From G963667915 sp965197385 (GTDB lineage Bacteria > Acidobacteriota > Vicinamibacteria > Vicinamibacterales > UBA823): DNA of 64,000 bases. Made by a program: the position numbers and the translations under genes. Positions 44,426 through 52,520 of the stretch are shown here, one piece after another; the first letter of the stretch is position 1; every line of letters starts with the position of its first letter. The notes beneath the pieces are model-generated. The model saw nothing but the letters and a program-made list of their open reading frames with translations. It did no database searches and was not told the origin of the DNA. The DNA lies in contig CBDANA010000009.1 of NCBI GenBank assembly GCA_965197385.1, positions 1-64,000 of the forward strand. Direction: 5' to 3'.

Positions 44426-45859
44426 ATGTACCTGACCGCCATCGTCGTCTATCTCGGCGTCCTGGTCATCGTCGGCGCACGGCAGAGCCGGCACGTGCGG
44501 ACCGGCGACGATTTCCTGGTGGCCGGCCGCACGCTTCCAGCCCGCGTGCTGGTGTTCACGCTGCTCGCGACCTGGATCGGCTCGGGCAGCCTGTTTGCCG
44601 GTGCGGGGCTCGGATACCGGGTCGGCTTCCCCGCGCTCTGGCAATCGGCGGGGGCCTGGGTCGGCATCGCCCTCATCTATTTCATCGCTCCGCGGATCCG
44701 GCGCCTGGCGCAGTACACCGTGCCAGACATTCTGGAGATCAAGTACGGCCCGGCGGCGCGCGTCCTGGGCACGCTGACGACGGTGCTGGCCTACACGACG
44801 ATCGCAGCCTATCAGTTTCGTGGCGGCGGCCGCCTCCTGGAGATCGTGGCCGGCATCGACCCGCGCACCGGTGCCCTGATGACGGCGGCGTTCTGTGTGG
44901 CCTATACGGCGCTCGCCGGGATGCTGTCGATTGCCTACCTCGACGTCGGCAATGGGTCGGTGATGGTGATCGGGGTCAGCCTCGCTGTCGCATTTCTCGT
45001 CTCTGATGGAGGTGGCGTGGCATCGGCCGTCGCAGCGCTGTGTCCGGAGCAGGTGTCCCTGTTCGGCGAGCTGTCGCCTCAGAGGGCGCTCGCGCTGTTC
45101 TTCCCGACGCTCTTCTTGTTGCTGGGCGAAGCCAACATGTACCAGAAGTTCTTCTCGGCGAAGAGCGAGCGTGCGGCGCGTATGGCCGTCGTCGGTTGGA
45201 TTGTCGGGACGATCGTCGTCGAGACCCTGATCGACTCGATCGGGGTGTTCGGCAGCGTGGCCGTGCCGGGCCTCGCCACCGCTGCCTCCGAGTCGATCGT
45301 GATCAGGGTCGCACTAGAGACCTTGCCGACCGCCTTCGGGGTGATCCTCGTCTGTGGCGCGGCCGCCATCGTCGTGTCCACGGCGAACAGCTTTCTCCTC
45401 ACGCCGGCCACTAACATCATTCGCGACGTGTACCAGCGCTTCATCAACCCAGCGGCGCCAGACCGGCTGATCCTCGTCTACACGCGGATGATCGTCGTGG
45501 GGCTGGGCGTCGTCGGCTACGTGGCCGGCAACTTTTTTCCGACCATTCTGGCCATGGCGCTGTGGGCCTACACGATGTACGGCGCCGGCATCACGCCGGC
45601 GCTGCTGGCGGCGCTCGTCTGGCCGCGCGCGACGCGTCCGGCGGGTGTCCTGTCGATTCTGGTCGGCATGCTGACGACGGTTGGCTGGGAGATCGTCGGG
45701 ATGCAGCGCGCCGTCGATGGCACGGCGGTCTATCCGTTGGGCCTCGAAACGGTCTTTCCGGCACTGGCATTGTCGATACTCACGCTCGTCGGCGTCAGCC
45801 TGCTGACGCCGCCGAGCGCGGCAGACCGAACGGCGGGTGCGCCAGCGCGCGCGGTATGA
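44426..45859 (+). CDS. Sodium:solute symporter family protein
   Basis: A 477-residue membrane protein with about 13 membrane segments (AIVVYLGVLVIVGARQ, VFTLLATWIGSGSLFAGAGL, SAGAWVGIALIYFIAPRI, IILGVCGAAAIVVSTAN-like segments). The family signature includes GRTLPARVLVFTLLATWIGS, LGTLTTVLAYTTIAAYQFRG and AANSFLLTPATNIIRD. Solute unknown. No clear ribosome-binding site was seen; the ATG 44426 gives MYLTAIVVYLG, the first membrane segment. The radical SAM gene follows after 10 bases, so the two may be co-transcribed. Confidence 0.88.
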   Translation: MYLTAIVVYLGVLVIVGARQSRHVRTGDDFLVAGRTLPARVLVFTLLATWIGSGSLFAGAGLGYRVGFPALWQSAGAWVGIALIYFIAPRIRRLAQYTVPDILEIKYGPAARVLGTLTTVLAYTTIAAYQFRGGGRLLEIVAGIDPRTGALMTAAFCVAYTALAGMLSIAYLDVGNGSVMVIGVSLAVAFLVSDGGGVASAVAALCPEQVSLFGELSPQRALALFFPTLFLLLGEANMYQKFFSAKSERAARMAVVGWIVGTIVVETLIDSIGVFGSVAVPGLATAASESIVIRVALETLPTAFGVILVCGAAAIVVSTANSFLLTPATNIIRDVYQRFINPAAPDRLILVYTRMIVVGLGVVGYVAGNFFPTILAMALWAYTMYGAGITPALLAALVWPRATRPAGVLSILVGMLTTVGWEIVGMQRAVDGTAVYPLGLETVFPALALSILTLVGVSLLTPPSAADRTAGAPARAV

Positions 45860-45869
45860 TACTGAAGCG

Positions 45870-47264
45870 ATGACTCGAGCGCTGTTGATTTCGACCTACG
45901 AGATGGGTCGTCAGTCGTTCGGTTTGGCCTCGTCGGCCGCCTGGCTGCACGCGGCCGGTGTCGACGTCACGTGCGTCGACCTCTCACGCGACCGGCTGCC
46001 GGATGAGGCGGTGGCGGCCGCCGATCTGGTGGGATGGTATCTGCCGATGCACACGGCCACCCGGCTGGCGGTGCCGGTGGTCCGCAGGGTGCGGGCAGTG
46101 AATCGGCACGCCCATCTGTGCGCCTTCGGCCTGTATGCACCGTTGAACGACCGGCTGCTGCGGTCGCTCGGCATCGACACGGTGCTCGGCGGCGAATTCG
46201 AGGCCGATCTGACGGCGCTGGCAGCCCGTGGTGAAAGTCCTGCGTCACAGCCGGTCAAGCCGTCGCCCGCCGCCTCGCTGCCGCGACTGAGGTTTCGCGT
46301 GCCGGACCGGCGCGGCCTCCCGTCGCTGGATCGCTACGCGAGCCTGCAGGAGCCCGCCGGGTCGCGGCGGCGCGTGGGCTACACCGAAGCGAGTCGCGGC
46401 TGCAAGCATCTCTGTCGGCATTGCCCGGTCGTGCCGGTCTATCAGGGGCGTTTCCGGGCCGTTCCGGTCGACGTCGTCCTCGCCGACGTGGCGGCGCAAG
46501 TGGAAGCCGGCGCGCGCCACATCACCTTCGGCGATCCGGATTTCTTCAACGGGATCGTTCACGCGTCCAAGGTGGTCCGCCGACTGGCGGCGTCGTTCCC
46601 CGAGGTGACCTACGACGTCACGATCAAGATCGAGCACCTGCTCCGCCACGCGGCGTACCTGCCGATGCTGAACGAGACAGGGTGCGCGTTCGTGACGAGC
46701 GCCGCCGAGTCGATTGACGATCGTGTGCTGCGGGCGCTGGACAAGGGACATACCCGGGAGGACTTCGAACGTGCCGTCGAGATGTGTCGCGCATCCGATG
46801 TCGTGATCGTCCCGACGTTCGTGGCGTTCACACCCTGGACGACGCTGGACGGATACTGTGGTCTGCTCGAGGCCATCCGATCGCTCGATCTCGTCGAGGT
46901 GACCGGACCGATCCAGCTAGCCCTTCGGTTGCTGTTACCCAAACGGTCTGGCCTCCTCGAGCATCCGGATATCGCCTCGGTCACCGGACCGTTCGACGCC
47001 GAGTCGCTCGTCTACCCGTGGCGGCATCCGGATCCGCGCGTCGATGCGCTGCAGGCCGAGGTGATCGCGCTCGTCGGACGGCGCCCCTCGACCTCCCGCC
47101 GCGAGCTGTTCGCCGAGGTCTGGCAACTTTCGCACGAACGGACTGGGCGCGCGGCTGGTGTCCCGAGTGTTTCTGACGTGCCCGTCCGGGCGGCGATTCC
47201 CTATCTGAACGAGCCCTGGTACTGCTGAGCGGAGCCGACCGAGGAGCAGGTCGCGCTCTTCTAG
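45870..47264 (+). CDS. CUAEP-tail radical SAM selenoprotein
   Basis: A 464-residue protein when the TGA at 47226-47228 is read as selenocysteine: LNEPWYC-U-AEPTEEQVALF then TAG. This is the C-terminal signature of the CUAEP/CCAEP-tail radical SAM family, in which some members have Cys at the U position. An N-terminal B12-binding-like domain (LISTYEMGRQSFGLASSAAW) precedes the radical SAM CxxxCxxC motif SRGCKHLCRHCPVVPVY, followed by GARHITFGDPDFFNGIVHA and TIKIEHLLRHAAYLPMLNET. The peptide LAARGESPA near residue 120 is encoded by repeat R6. Reaction unknown; the Sec/Cys pair may bind a metal or thiol. Confidence 0.87.
46222..46245 (+). repeat. Dispersed repeat, end-only copy R6 inside the radical SAM gene
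   Basis: CAGCCCGTGGTGAAAGTCCTGCGT matches the repeat end and is translated L-A-A-R-G-E-S-P-A, the same frame as R5 in the sigma factor gene. It lies between the B12-like and radical SAM domains, in a linker, so the insertion should be tolerated. Confidence 0.72.
47229..47264 (+). promoter_or_regulatory. Candidate bacterial SECIS downstream of TGA
   Basis: Within the bases after TGA, CGACC at 47236-47240 and GGTCG at 47249-47253 can pair around loop GAGGAGCA. A short stem-loop 10-25 bases after the TGA is where SelB-binding hairpins lie in bacteria. I did not score the structure, and the loop sequence is only loosely like known SECIS loops. Confidence 0.4.
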
Positions 47265-47294
47265 CTGTTCGTGGGCTATCCGATCCGCCAACCG

Positions 47295-48560
47295 ATGCCT
47301 CCACCGCGGGTGCTGCTGTTTGCCACGACGACCGGGTATCAGGTACGAGCCTTCGGCGAGGCGGCGACCCGGGTCGGTGTCGAACTGGTGTTCGCCACCG
47401 ACCGGTGTCAGACGCTGGACGATCCCTGGCGTGACGCGGCCATTCCCGTGCGGTTCCACGACGAAGACGCATCGCTCCGGCGGGTGCGCGAGGCGACGGC
47501 GACGCGGCCGGTGGCGGGGGTCGTGGCGGTCGGTGACCGGCCCGCGGTGCTGGCCGCGGCCGCCGCCGAAGTCCTTGGGGTTCCGGGTCATGGTCGGGAT
47601 GCGTCCCGGGTGGCGGCGAACAAGCTGTGGTACCGGCAACGGCTTCGCGAGCGGCGCCTCCCGGGTCCACCCTTCGAGACTGTGCGGGTGGGTGAGCGCG
47701 CGCAGGGGCAGAGTGTTGCGTGCGGATTTCCGTGCGTAGTCAAGCCGGTCGCCCTGTCGGGGAGCCGAGGGGTGATCCGCGCGGACGACGCGGCGGCGCT
47801 CGAGCGCGCGCTGGCGCGCGTCGAGCGGCTGCTGTCGCAGCGGGACATGCTCGCTCGGCGCGAGCCGGCCGATGAGCTCATGCTGATCGAAGGCTTCGTC
47901 GACGGTCCGGAGTTCGCTGTGGAGGGGTTGGTCCAGGACGGTGCGCTCCGCGTCGTCGCGGTCTTCGACAAACCCGATCCGCTGGACGGTCCGTTCTTCG
48001 AGGAGACGATCTACGTTACGCCCAGCCGGCTCCCGGCCGGCGACCTGGTGCGCCTCGACCGCGCCGTCGCCGACGCGGTAGCGGCGCTCGGGCTACGTCA
48101 CGGTCCGATCCATGCGGAATGCCGGATCGGATCGCAGGGTGTCGTCGTCCTCGAGCTAGCCGCCCGACCGATCGGCGGACTGTGCGCCCGGGCGCTGCGG
48201 TTCGAGGAGGCGGGCGAAACGCGGAGCTACGAGGAGGTCCTGCTGCGCCACGCCACCGGGGCGGCTGTCGAAGAAATCGCGCGGGAGCGTGCCGCCTCCG
48301 CCGTGATGATGATCCCGATTCCCCGGGCAGGCTACCTCGCCGGGGTGGGCGGGACCGAAGTGGCGCGTGGCGTGCCCGGTGTAGACGACGTCCAGATCAC
48401 CGCGAAGGCCGGCCAGCGCCTCGTCCCGATTCCTGAAGGCGCGAGCTACCTGGGATTCATCTTCGCTCGCCAGCCGACGCCAGAGGCGGCCGTGGTTGCC
48501 GTGCGCGCGGCCCACGCGGTGCTGCGATTCGACATCGCACCAGACCTGCCGATGGCCTGA
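47295..48560 (+). CDS. ATP-grasp domain protein
   Basis: A 421-residue ATP-grasp protein. The N-terminal part (RVLLFATTTGYQVRAFGEAA, GVVAVGDRPAVLAAAAAEVL, HGRDASRVAANKLWYRQRLR) is a pre-ATP-grasp fold; the ATP-grasp fold follows with CGFPCVVKPVALSGSRGVIR, ELMLIEGFVDGPEFAVEGLV and HAECRIGSQGVVVLELAARP. It ends with a carboxylase-like C-terminal part. GTG 47271 is an alternative start. It lies 30 bases after the selenoprotein; a similar pairing is likely in one pathway making or modifying a peptide or amino-acid product. Substrate unknown. Confidence 0.85.
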   Translation: MPPPRVLLFATTTGYQVRAFGEAATRVGVELVFATDRCQTLDDPWRDAAIPVRFHDEDASLRRVREATATRPVAGVVAVGDRPAVLAAAAAEVLGVPGHGRDASRVAANKLWYRQRLRERRLPGPPFETVRVGERAQGQSVACGFPCVVKPVALSGSRGVIRADDAAALERALARVERLLSQRDMLARREPADELMLIEGFVDGPEFAVEGLVQDGALRVVAVFDKPDPLDGPFFEETIYVTPSRLPAGDLVRLDRAVADAVAALGLRHGPIHAECRIGSQGVVVLELAARPIGGLCARALRFEEAGETRSYEEVLLRHATGAAVEEIARERAASAVMMIPIPRAGYLAGVGGTEVARGVPGVDDVQITAKAGQRLVPIPEGASYLGFIFARQPTPEAAVVAVRAAHAVLRFDIAPDLPMA

Positions 48561-48578
48561 CCCGGGAGAGAGCCGCAG

Positions 48579-48875
48579 CTAGGCCTTGCTTTGCTCTGGC
48601 ACGAAGTCGGGCGGGAGCGCCGAGCCGTCGCCGAAAAAGAAGTCTTCCATTTGCTTCGCGACGAGTTCCTGCGCCTCCTTCTGCCACGGCATCAGACGGT
48701 ACTCGTTAAGGATCATCTTCATCCGCTCTTCCCACATCTTCCAGGCCTCGGCCGAGACGCTCTCGTGGATTCGCGTACCGAGCTCGCCCGGCCAGGGCGG
48801 CTCGTCGAGTCCGGGAAGATCCTTCTGGAATTTCACGCAGTGGACGATGCGGGCAGGGGTGTCGTCTGGGGCCAT
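48579..48875 (-). CDS. yggX: YggX-type iron trafficking/oxidative damage protein
   Basis: A 98-residue protein: VHCVKFQKDLPGLDEPPWPG, ELGTRIHESVSAEAWKMWEE, RMKMILNEYRLMPWQKEAQE, LVAKQMEDFFFGDG. All are YggX motifs; the Cys in VHCVK is typical. YggX protects Fe-S proteins from superoxide in enterobacteria. Here a C-terminal extension SALPPDFVPEQSKA is added. Its gene converges with the ATP-grasp gene. Confidence 0.93.
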   Translation of the reverse strand: MAPDDTPARIVHCVKFQKDLPGLDEPPWPGELGTRIHESVSAEAWKMWEERMKMILNEYRLMPWQKEAQELVAKQMEDFFFGDGSALPPDFVPEQSKA

Positions 48876-48924
48876 CGAGTCTCCTCGCCCACGATCCTAT
48901 CTCGTTATCGCCAGCAGCGCTAGT

Positions 48925-48947
48925 CTAGCAGCCCGTGGTGAAAGTCC
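48925..48947 (+). repeat. Dispersed repeat, end-only copy R7
   Basis: CTAGCAGCCCGTGGTGAAAGTCC followed by sequence unlike R1. It lies upstream of the yggX start. Single-end copies like this one might be leftovers after excision or recombination of a complete element. Confidence 0.72.
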
Positions 48948-49046
48948 GCACCGCCGTGGCGGTCGTCTCCGTCGCGCGGTTTCCGAAGGGGTTGCCGCTC
49001 GACGTGCCGTTGTCGGCTGACGCCGGCGTCGTGGCGCCCGACAAGG

Positions 49047-51137
49047 TTAGTGGGTCCGAGGCATCGGCGCCACGGCAGCCACCGTCACGCTGACGTCGTG
49101 CCCTTCATACAGGGCGCTGACCGTGCGTTCGGCCGGGACCCTGGCGTCGTTGAAACAGGCGCCACCACCGATGTCGGTCAGGGTCGCCGGGACGAGCGCG
49201 TTGGCCGTGGACCCGTTCAAGGTGCTCTTTCGCCACAGCCCCTTCGGGAGGCTGAGCGTTCCGCGGCGGATCCGGTCGCTGACCGAGACGGGGCAGTGCA
49301 CCTCACCCTGCTCGTTGAAGATCCGGACCGTGTCGCCGTCGGCGATGTTACGCTCCGCGGCGTCCGCCGGATGCATCTCGACCGCGACCGGTCCCTGCTG
49401 CAATTCCCCGAGCGTGGAGCTGATCGTCCGACTCGTCGCCGGCGAGATTAGCGCCAGCGGGTAATCGTCGGTGGCCGTGTCATCCTGGAAGACGTACAGG
49501 CCTTCGGGTGTCTCGCCATCCAGCGATTCTTCGAACAGGATGACCTTGCCGTCGGGTGTCCGCGGGTGAACGTCGACGAACTGCACGGGCGTCTGGCCGA
49601 TAGGCGGATCCGCGGCGCCCCGCTCGAGCAGCGCGCCGCGAATCGCCTCCGGCATTCCCGCTGTGACCCTCAGGAGCGCCTCGGTCTCGGTGACCGCCGG
49701 CCACGCGTCACCGTGGCCCAGCCGGGCCACCAGTTCGGCGAAGACCTCAACGTTGGACCGCGCCTGCCCGACCGCGTCGATGACAGGGCGGGCGAGCTGC
49801 AGGCTGATCAGGCCATAGCTCTTCACGACATCGTAGGTCTCCAGAAACGTCGTCGCGGGCAGCACCACATCGGCATAAGCCACGGTGTCGGTTCGCACCT
49901 GATCGAACACGATCGTGAAGAGGTCGTCCCGGCTCAAGCCGCGGATCACCGCGTTCTGGTCGGGCATCGTGGCGACCGGGTTGCAGTTGTAAACGAACAG
50001 CGCCTTGATGGGCGGCGTGTCGTACTCGATCAACGCTCGCCCCAGATGGTTCATGTTGACCAGCCGGGTGGTCGGTTCCGCGGTATTCAGCCAGCCTTCG
50101 GCATCGATTGGCCAGGCGCTGGAGTTGCTCATCGAGTAGCCGCCGCCCCGGACGCCGAACTTCCCCGCCACCGCGGGCAGCGCCAGCACGGCCATCGCCG
50201 CGCTGGCGCCGTTGCGGTTGCGCTCCAGTCCCCACCCGCAGCGAATGACGGCGGGCGAGGCGGTCGCGTAGCGCTCGGCGAAGCGCTCGAGCGCGGCCGC
50301 GTCCACCCCGGCCACCGCCGCGGCGCGTCCGATCGTCCAGGGTTCCGCGCAGGCGCGTAGGCGCTCCGCGCCGCGCGCATGGTGGTCGAGAAAGGTGACA
50401 TCGGCGGCATCGTGGCCGAAGAGGTAGTGGTGCAGCGCGAGCGCGACGGGAAGGTCGGTGCCTGGCCTTACGGGAAGGTGCAGATCGGCCAGCGACGTGC
50501 GGCGTGGGTCTACGACGATCAGCATGGCGCCATTCCGCTGCGCTTCGCGCACGTAGGGCACAAGGTGAATGCCGGCCGCGGAGGGGTTGGCGCCCCAAAT
50601 AACGATCAGCTCGCTGTGGACGTAGTCCGACGGTGTGACGCCCGGCATCTTGCCGTAGAGGGCCTGCGCCGCGGCGCCGGTCGCCGCCGCGCGGACGGTC
50701 CGGGCGAGCCGGGACGCGCCGAGTCGGCGGAAGAGCGCCGCGTCGCTCGTATCCTGCGACAGCAAGCCGTTGGAGCCGCCGTAGGAGAACGGCAGGATGG
50801 CCTCACCGCCCCAGCGATCGCGAATCTCCGTCAACCGCGTTGCGATCTGATCCAGCGCTTCGTCCCAATCGACTTCTTTGAACTGGCCGCGACCCTTCGG
50901 TCCCTGCCGGACGGCTGGACGCAGCAGACGGTCGTCGCCGTAGAGACGCCGGTCGAACTGCCGCACCTTGCCGCAGATGTAGCCGTTGGTGACTTCCTGC
51001 GCCGCCGAGCCGTCGATCGACACGACCTTGCCTTGCTCGACGGTCACCGACAGGCTGCAGGAGTCTGGGCAGTCGAGGGGACACGCCGTGTCGACCGTTC
51101 CATGTCCCCAGCGCTCGTCGGCCCGCGATGTCGTCAT
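49047..51137 (-). CDS. Molybdopterin-dependent oxidoreductase
   Basis: A 696-residue enzyme of the DMSO reductase/formate dehydrogenase superfamily. The N-terminal 4Fe-4S motif is VDTACPLDCPDSCSLSV with the fourth Cys in NGYICGKVRQF; then the Mo-bis-MGD core: YGGSNGLLSQDTSDAALFRR, SELIVIWGANPSAAGIHLVP, IVVDPRRTSLADLHLPVRPG, FVYNCNPVATMPDQNAVIRG, and a C-terminal barrel TSRTISSTLGELQQGPVAVE, MHPADAAERNIADGDTVRIF. There is no Tat signal, so the protein is cytoplasmic. Substrate not deducible. No accessory subunit lies alongside. Confidence 0.92.
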   Translation of the reverse strand: MTTSRADERWGHGTVDTACPLDCPDSCSLSVTVEQGKVVSIDGSAAQEVTNGYICGKVRQFDRRLYGDDRLLRPAVRQGPKGRGQFKEVDWDEALDQIATRLTEIRDRWGGEAILPFSYGGSNGLLSQDTSDAALFRRLGASRLARTVRAAATGAAAQALYGKMPGVTPSDYVHSELIVIWGANPSAAGIHLVPYVREAQRNGAMLIVVDPRRTSLADLHLPVRPGTDLPVALALHHYLFGHDAADVTFLDHHARGAERLRACAEPWTIGRAAAVAGVDAAALERFAERYATASPAVIRCGWGLERNRNGASAAMAVLALPAVAGKFGVRGGGYSMSNSSAWPIDAEGWLNTAEPTTRLVNMNHLGRALIEYDTPPIKALFVYNCNPVATMPDQNAVIRGLSRDDLFTIVFDQVRTDTVAYADVVLPATTFLETYDVVKSYGLISLQLARPVIDAVGQARSNVEVFAELVARLGHGDAWPAVTETEALLRVTAGMPEAIRGALLERGAADPPIGQTPVQFVDVHPRTPDGKVILFEESLDGETPEGLYVFQDDTATDDYPLALISPATSRTISSTLGELQQGPVAVEMHPADAAERNIADGDTVRIFNEQGEVHCPVSVSDRIRRGTLSLPKGLWRKSTLNGSTANALVPATLTDIGGGACFNDARVPAERTVSALYEGHDVSVTVAAVAPMPRTH

Positions 51138-51213
51138 TCAGATCAGTCTATCACCCGCGTGTCGCGCTGACAGCCGCCACGGGCTGTTATGATCGGCTGA
51201 CGGCGTTCATCCC

Positions 51214-52272
51214 ATGCGTAGCACAACACGACAAATCCCAACGCTTCGGCTGTTGGTCCTCAGCGCGGCGCTGGCGGCGGCCGTCATGCCGACCTCCCCT
51301 GCGTGCGTCGAGCGGGTGTACTCGCGCGGACTGTATCCGATGCTCCAGCGTGAGCTCACGGCGCTCTCCAACCAGGTCGAGGTCGCGCTATTCGACCTGC
51401 TGATCATCGGTGGTGTGGTCGGGCTCGTTGGCGCGTGGCTCGTTCGCTGGCGGCGCGCGCCGGCCGGACGCCGTGGCCGTACGCTTGGGTGGATGGGGTT
51501 CGACACAGCGGTCTTCCTGGCCGCGATCTATCTGAGTTTCCTGGCCTCCTGGGGGCTCAACTACCGGCGTGAGCCGATCCAAGCCCGGCTCGACTTCGAC
51601 GTTCAGCGTATCACCCCTGAGGCGCTGGCCACGCTCGCCGATCGGTCGGTCGATGCGCTGAACGCGCTGCATGTCGACGCGCACGCCCGGCCCTGGCCGG
51701 AGCTGGACGAGATGCCGGAAGCCCTCGGCGCGGCGTTCGGCGACGCGCAACGCCGTTTGCCGTCGCGGCCGTCCGCCACGCTGGCGCGGCCGAAGACGAC
51801 TTTGTTCGGCGCCTACTTCAGGCAGGCGGCGATCGACGGGATGACCGATCCGTTTCTGCTCGAGACGCTCGTGAACGACGATCTCCTGCCGTTCGAGCGG
51901 CCGTTCGTGGTGGCGCACGAATGGGCGCACCTGGCTGGATACGCCAACGAGGCTGAGGCCAGTTTCGTCGGCTGGCTGGCCTGCCAGTCTGGTGACGCCG
52001 CCGCGCAGTACAGCGCGTGGCTGTTCCTGCATCCGCACTTGGTCCGGCAGCTCGACCCCGAGGCGCGCGATCGGATGACGGACTGGCTGGCTTCCGGTCC
52101 GGCCCGTGATCTGCAGGCGATCGGGCGGCGCCTGGCGCGGGCGGTGCCCCTCCTGCGCCGTCAGGCGAATCGGGTCTACGATCGGTACCTGCGCGCGAAC
52201 CGTGTGTCGAGCGGGATCGCCAGCTACGGGGAGGTCGTTGACCTGCTGCTCGGTGCGAGGCTCCCGGGGTGA
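51214..52272 (+). CDS. DUF3810 membrane protein with HExxH
   Basis: A 352-residue protein with three N-terminal membrane segments (LLVLSAALAAAVMPTSPA, LFDLLIIGGVVGLVGAWLV, TAVFLAAIYLSFLASWGLNY) and a domain with the possible zinc site PFVVAHEWAHLAGYANEAEA (HEWAH) and FVGWLACQSGDAAAQYSAWL. DUF3810 proteins are uncharacterised metallopeptidase-like proteins. The gene is preceded by the Mo enzyme gene in the opposite direction, 76 bases apart, with a shared promoter region. Confidence 0.88.
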   Translation: MRSTTRQIPTLRLLVLSAALAAAVMPTSPACVERVYSRGLYPMLQRELTALSNQVEVALFDLLIIGGVVGLVGAWLVRWRRAPAGRRGRTLGWMGFDTAVFLAAIYLSFLASWGLNYRREPIQARLDFDVQRITPEALATLADRSVDALNALHVDAHARPWPELDEMPEALGAAFGDAQRRLPSRPSATLARPKTTLFGAYFRQAAIDGMTDPFLLETLVNDDLLPFERPFVVAHEWAHLAGYANEAEASFVGWLACQSGDAAAQYSAWLFLHPHLVRQLDPEARDRMTDWLASGPARDLQAIGRRLARAVPLLRRQANRVYDRYLRANRVSSGIASYGEVVDLLLGARLPG

Positions 52273-52297
52273 GGGAGGTCTCAGAATAACATGGAGG

Positions 52298-52326
52298 GTA
52301 GTGTCTCAGTTAAACTGAGACACTAC
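52298..52326. repeat. 29-bp palindrome
   Basis: GTAGTGTCTCAGTT, a central A, AACTGAGACACTAC: two perfect 14-base arms. It could be a bidirectional terminator for the DUF3810 gene, but there is no T tract; it also resembles two fused IS or MITE ends. It is followed directly by repeat R8. Confidence 0.75.
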
Positions 52327-52332
52327 CGACAT

Positions 52333-52355
52333 GGGACTTTCACCACGGGCTGCTA
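52333..52355 (-). repeat. Dispersed repeat, end-only copy R8
   Basis: GGGACTTTCACCACGGGCTGCTA, the terminal 23 bases in reverse. Beyond it, GCATTCGGCTGGCGATGCATCCCGGC at 52381-52406 resembles the interior of R3, so a heavily degenerated full copy may be present up to about 52470. Confidence 0.7.
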
Positions 52356-52520
52356 AGTACTGGTGTTCGTATTTACGGTGGCATTCGGCTGGCGATGCAT
52401 CCCGGCTGGCGGCGTTGCTCCTCGCTCAAATATTGCCCGATATTCTCGGTCGTCGCGGCTTGCCAGCCGGGCGCCTCGCCACCCTCGGTGCGTCACTGTA
52501 GTCACGAACACCAGGCCGGT

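Noticed and set aside
52298..52326. Palindrome as an intrinsic terminator
   Set aside because: No run of T follows on either strand, so it is listed only as a palindrome.
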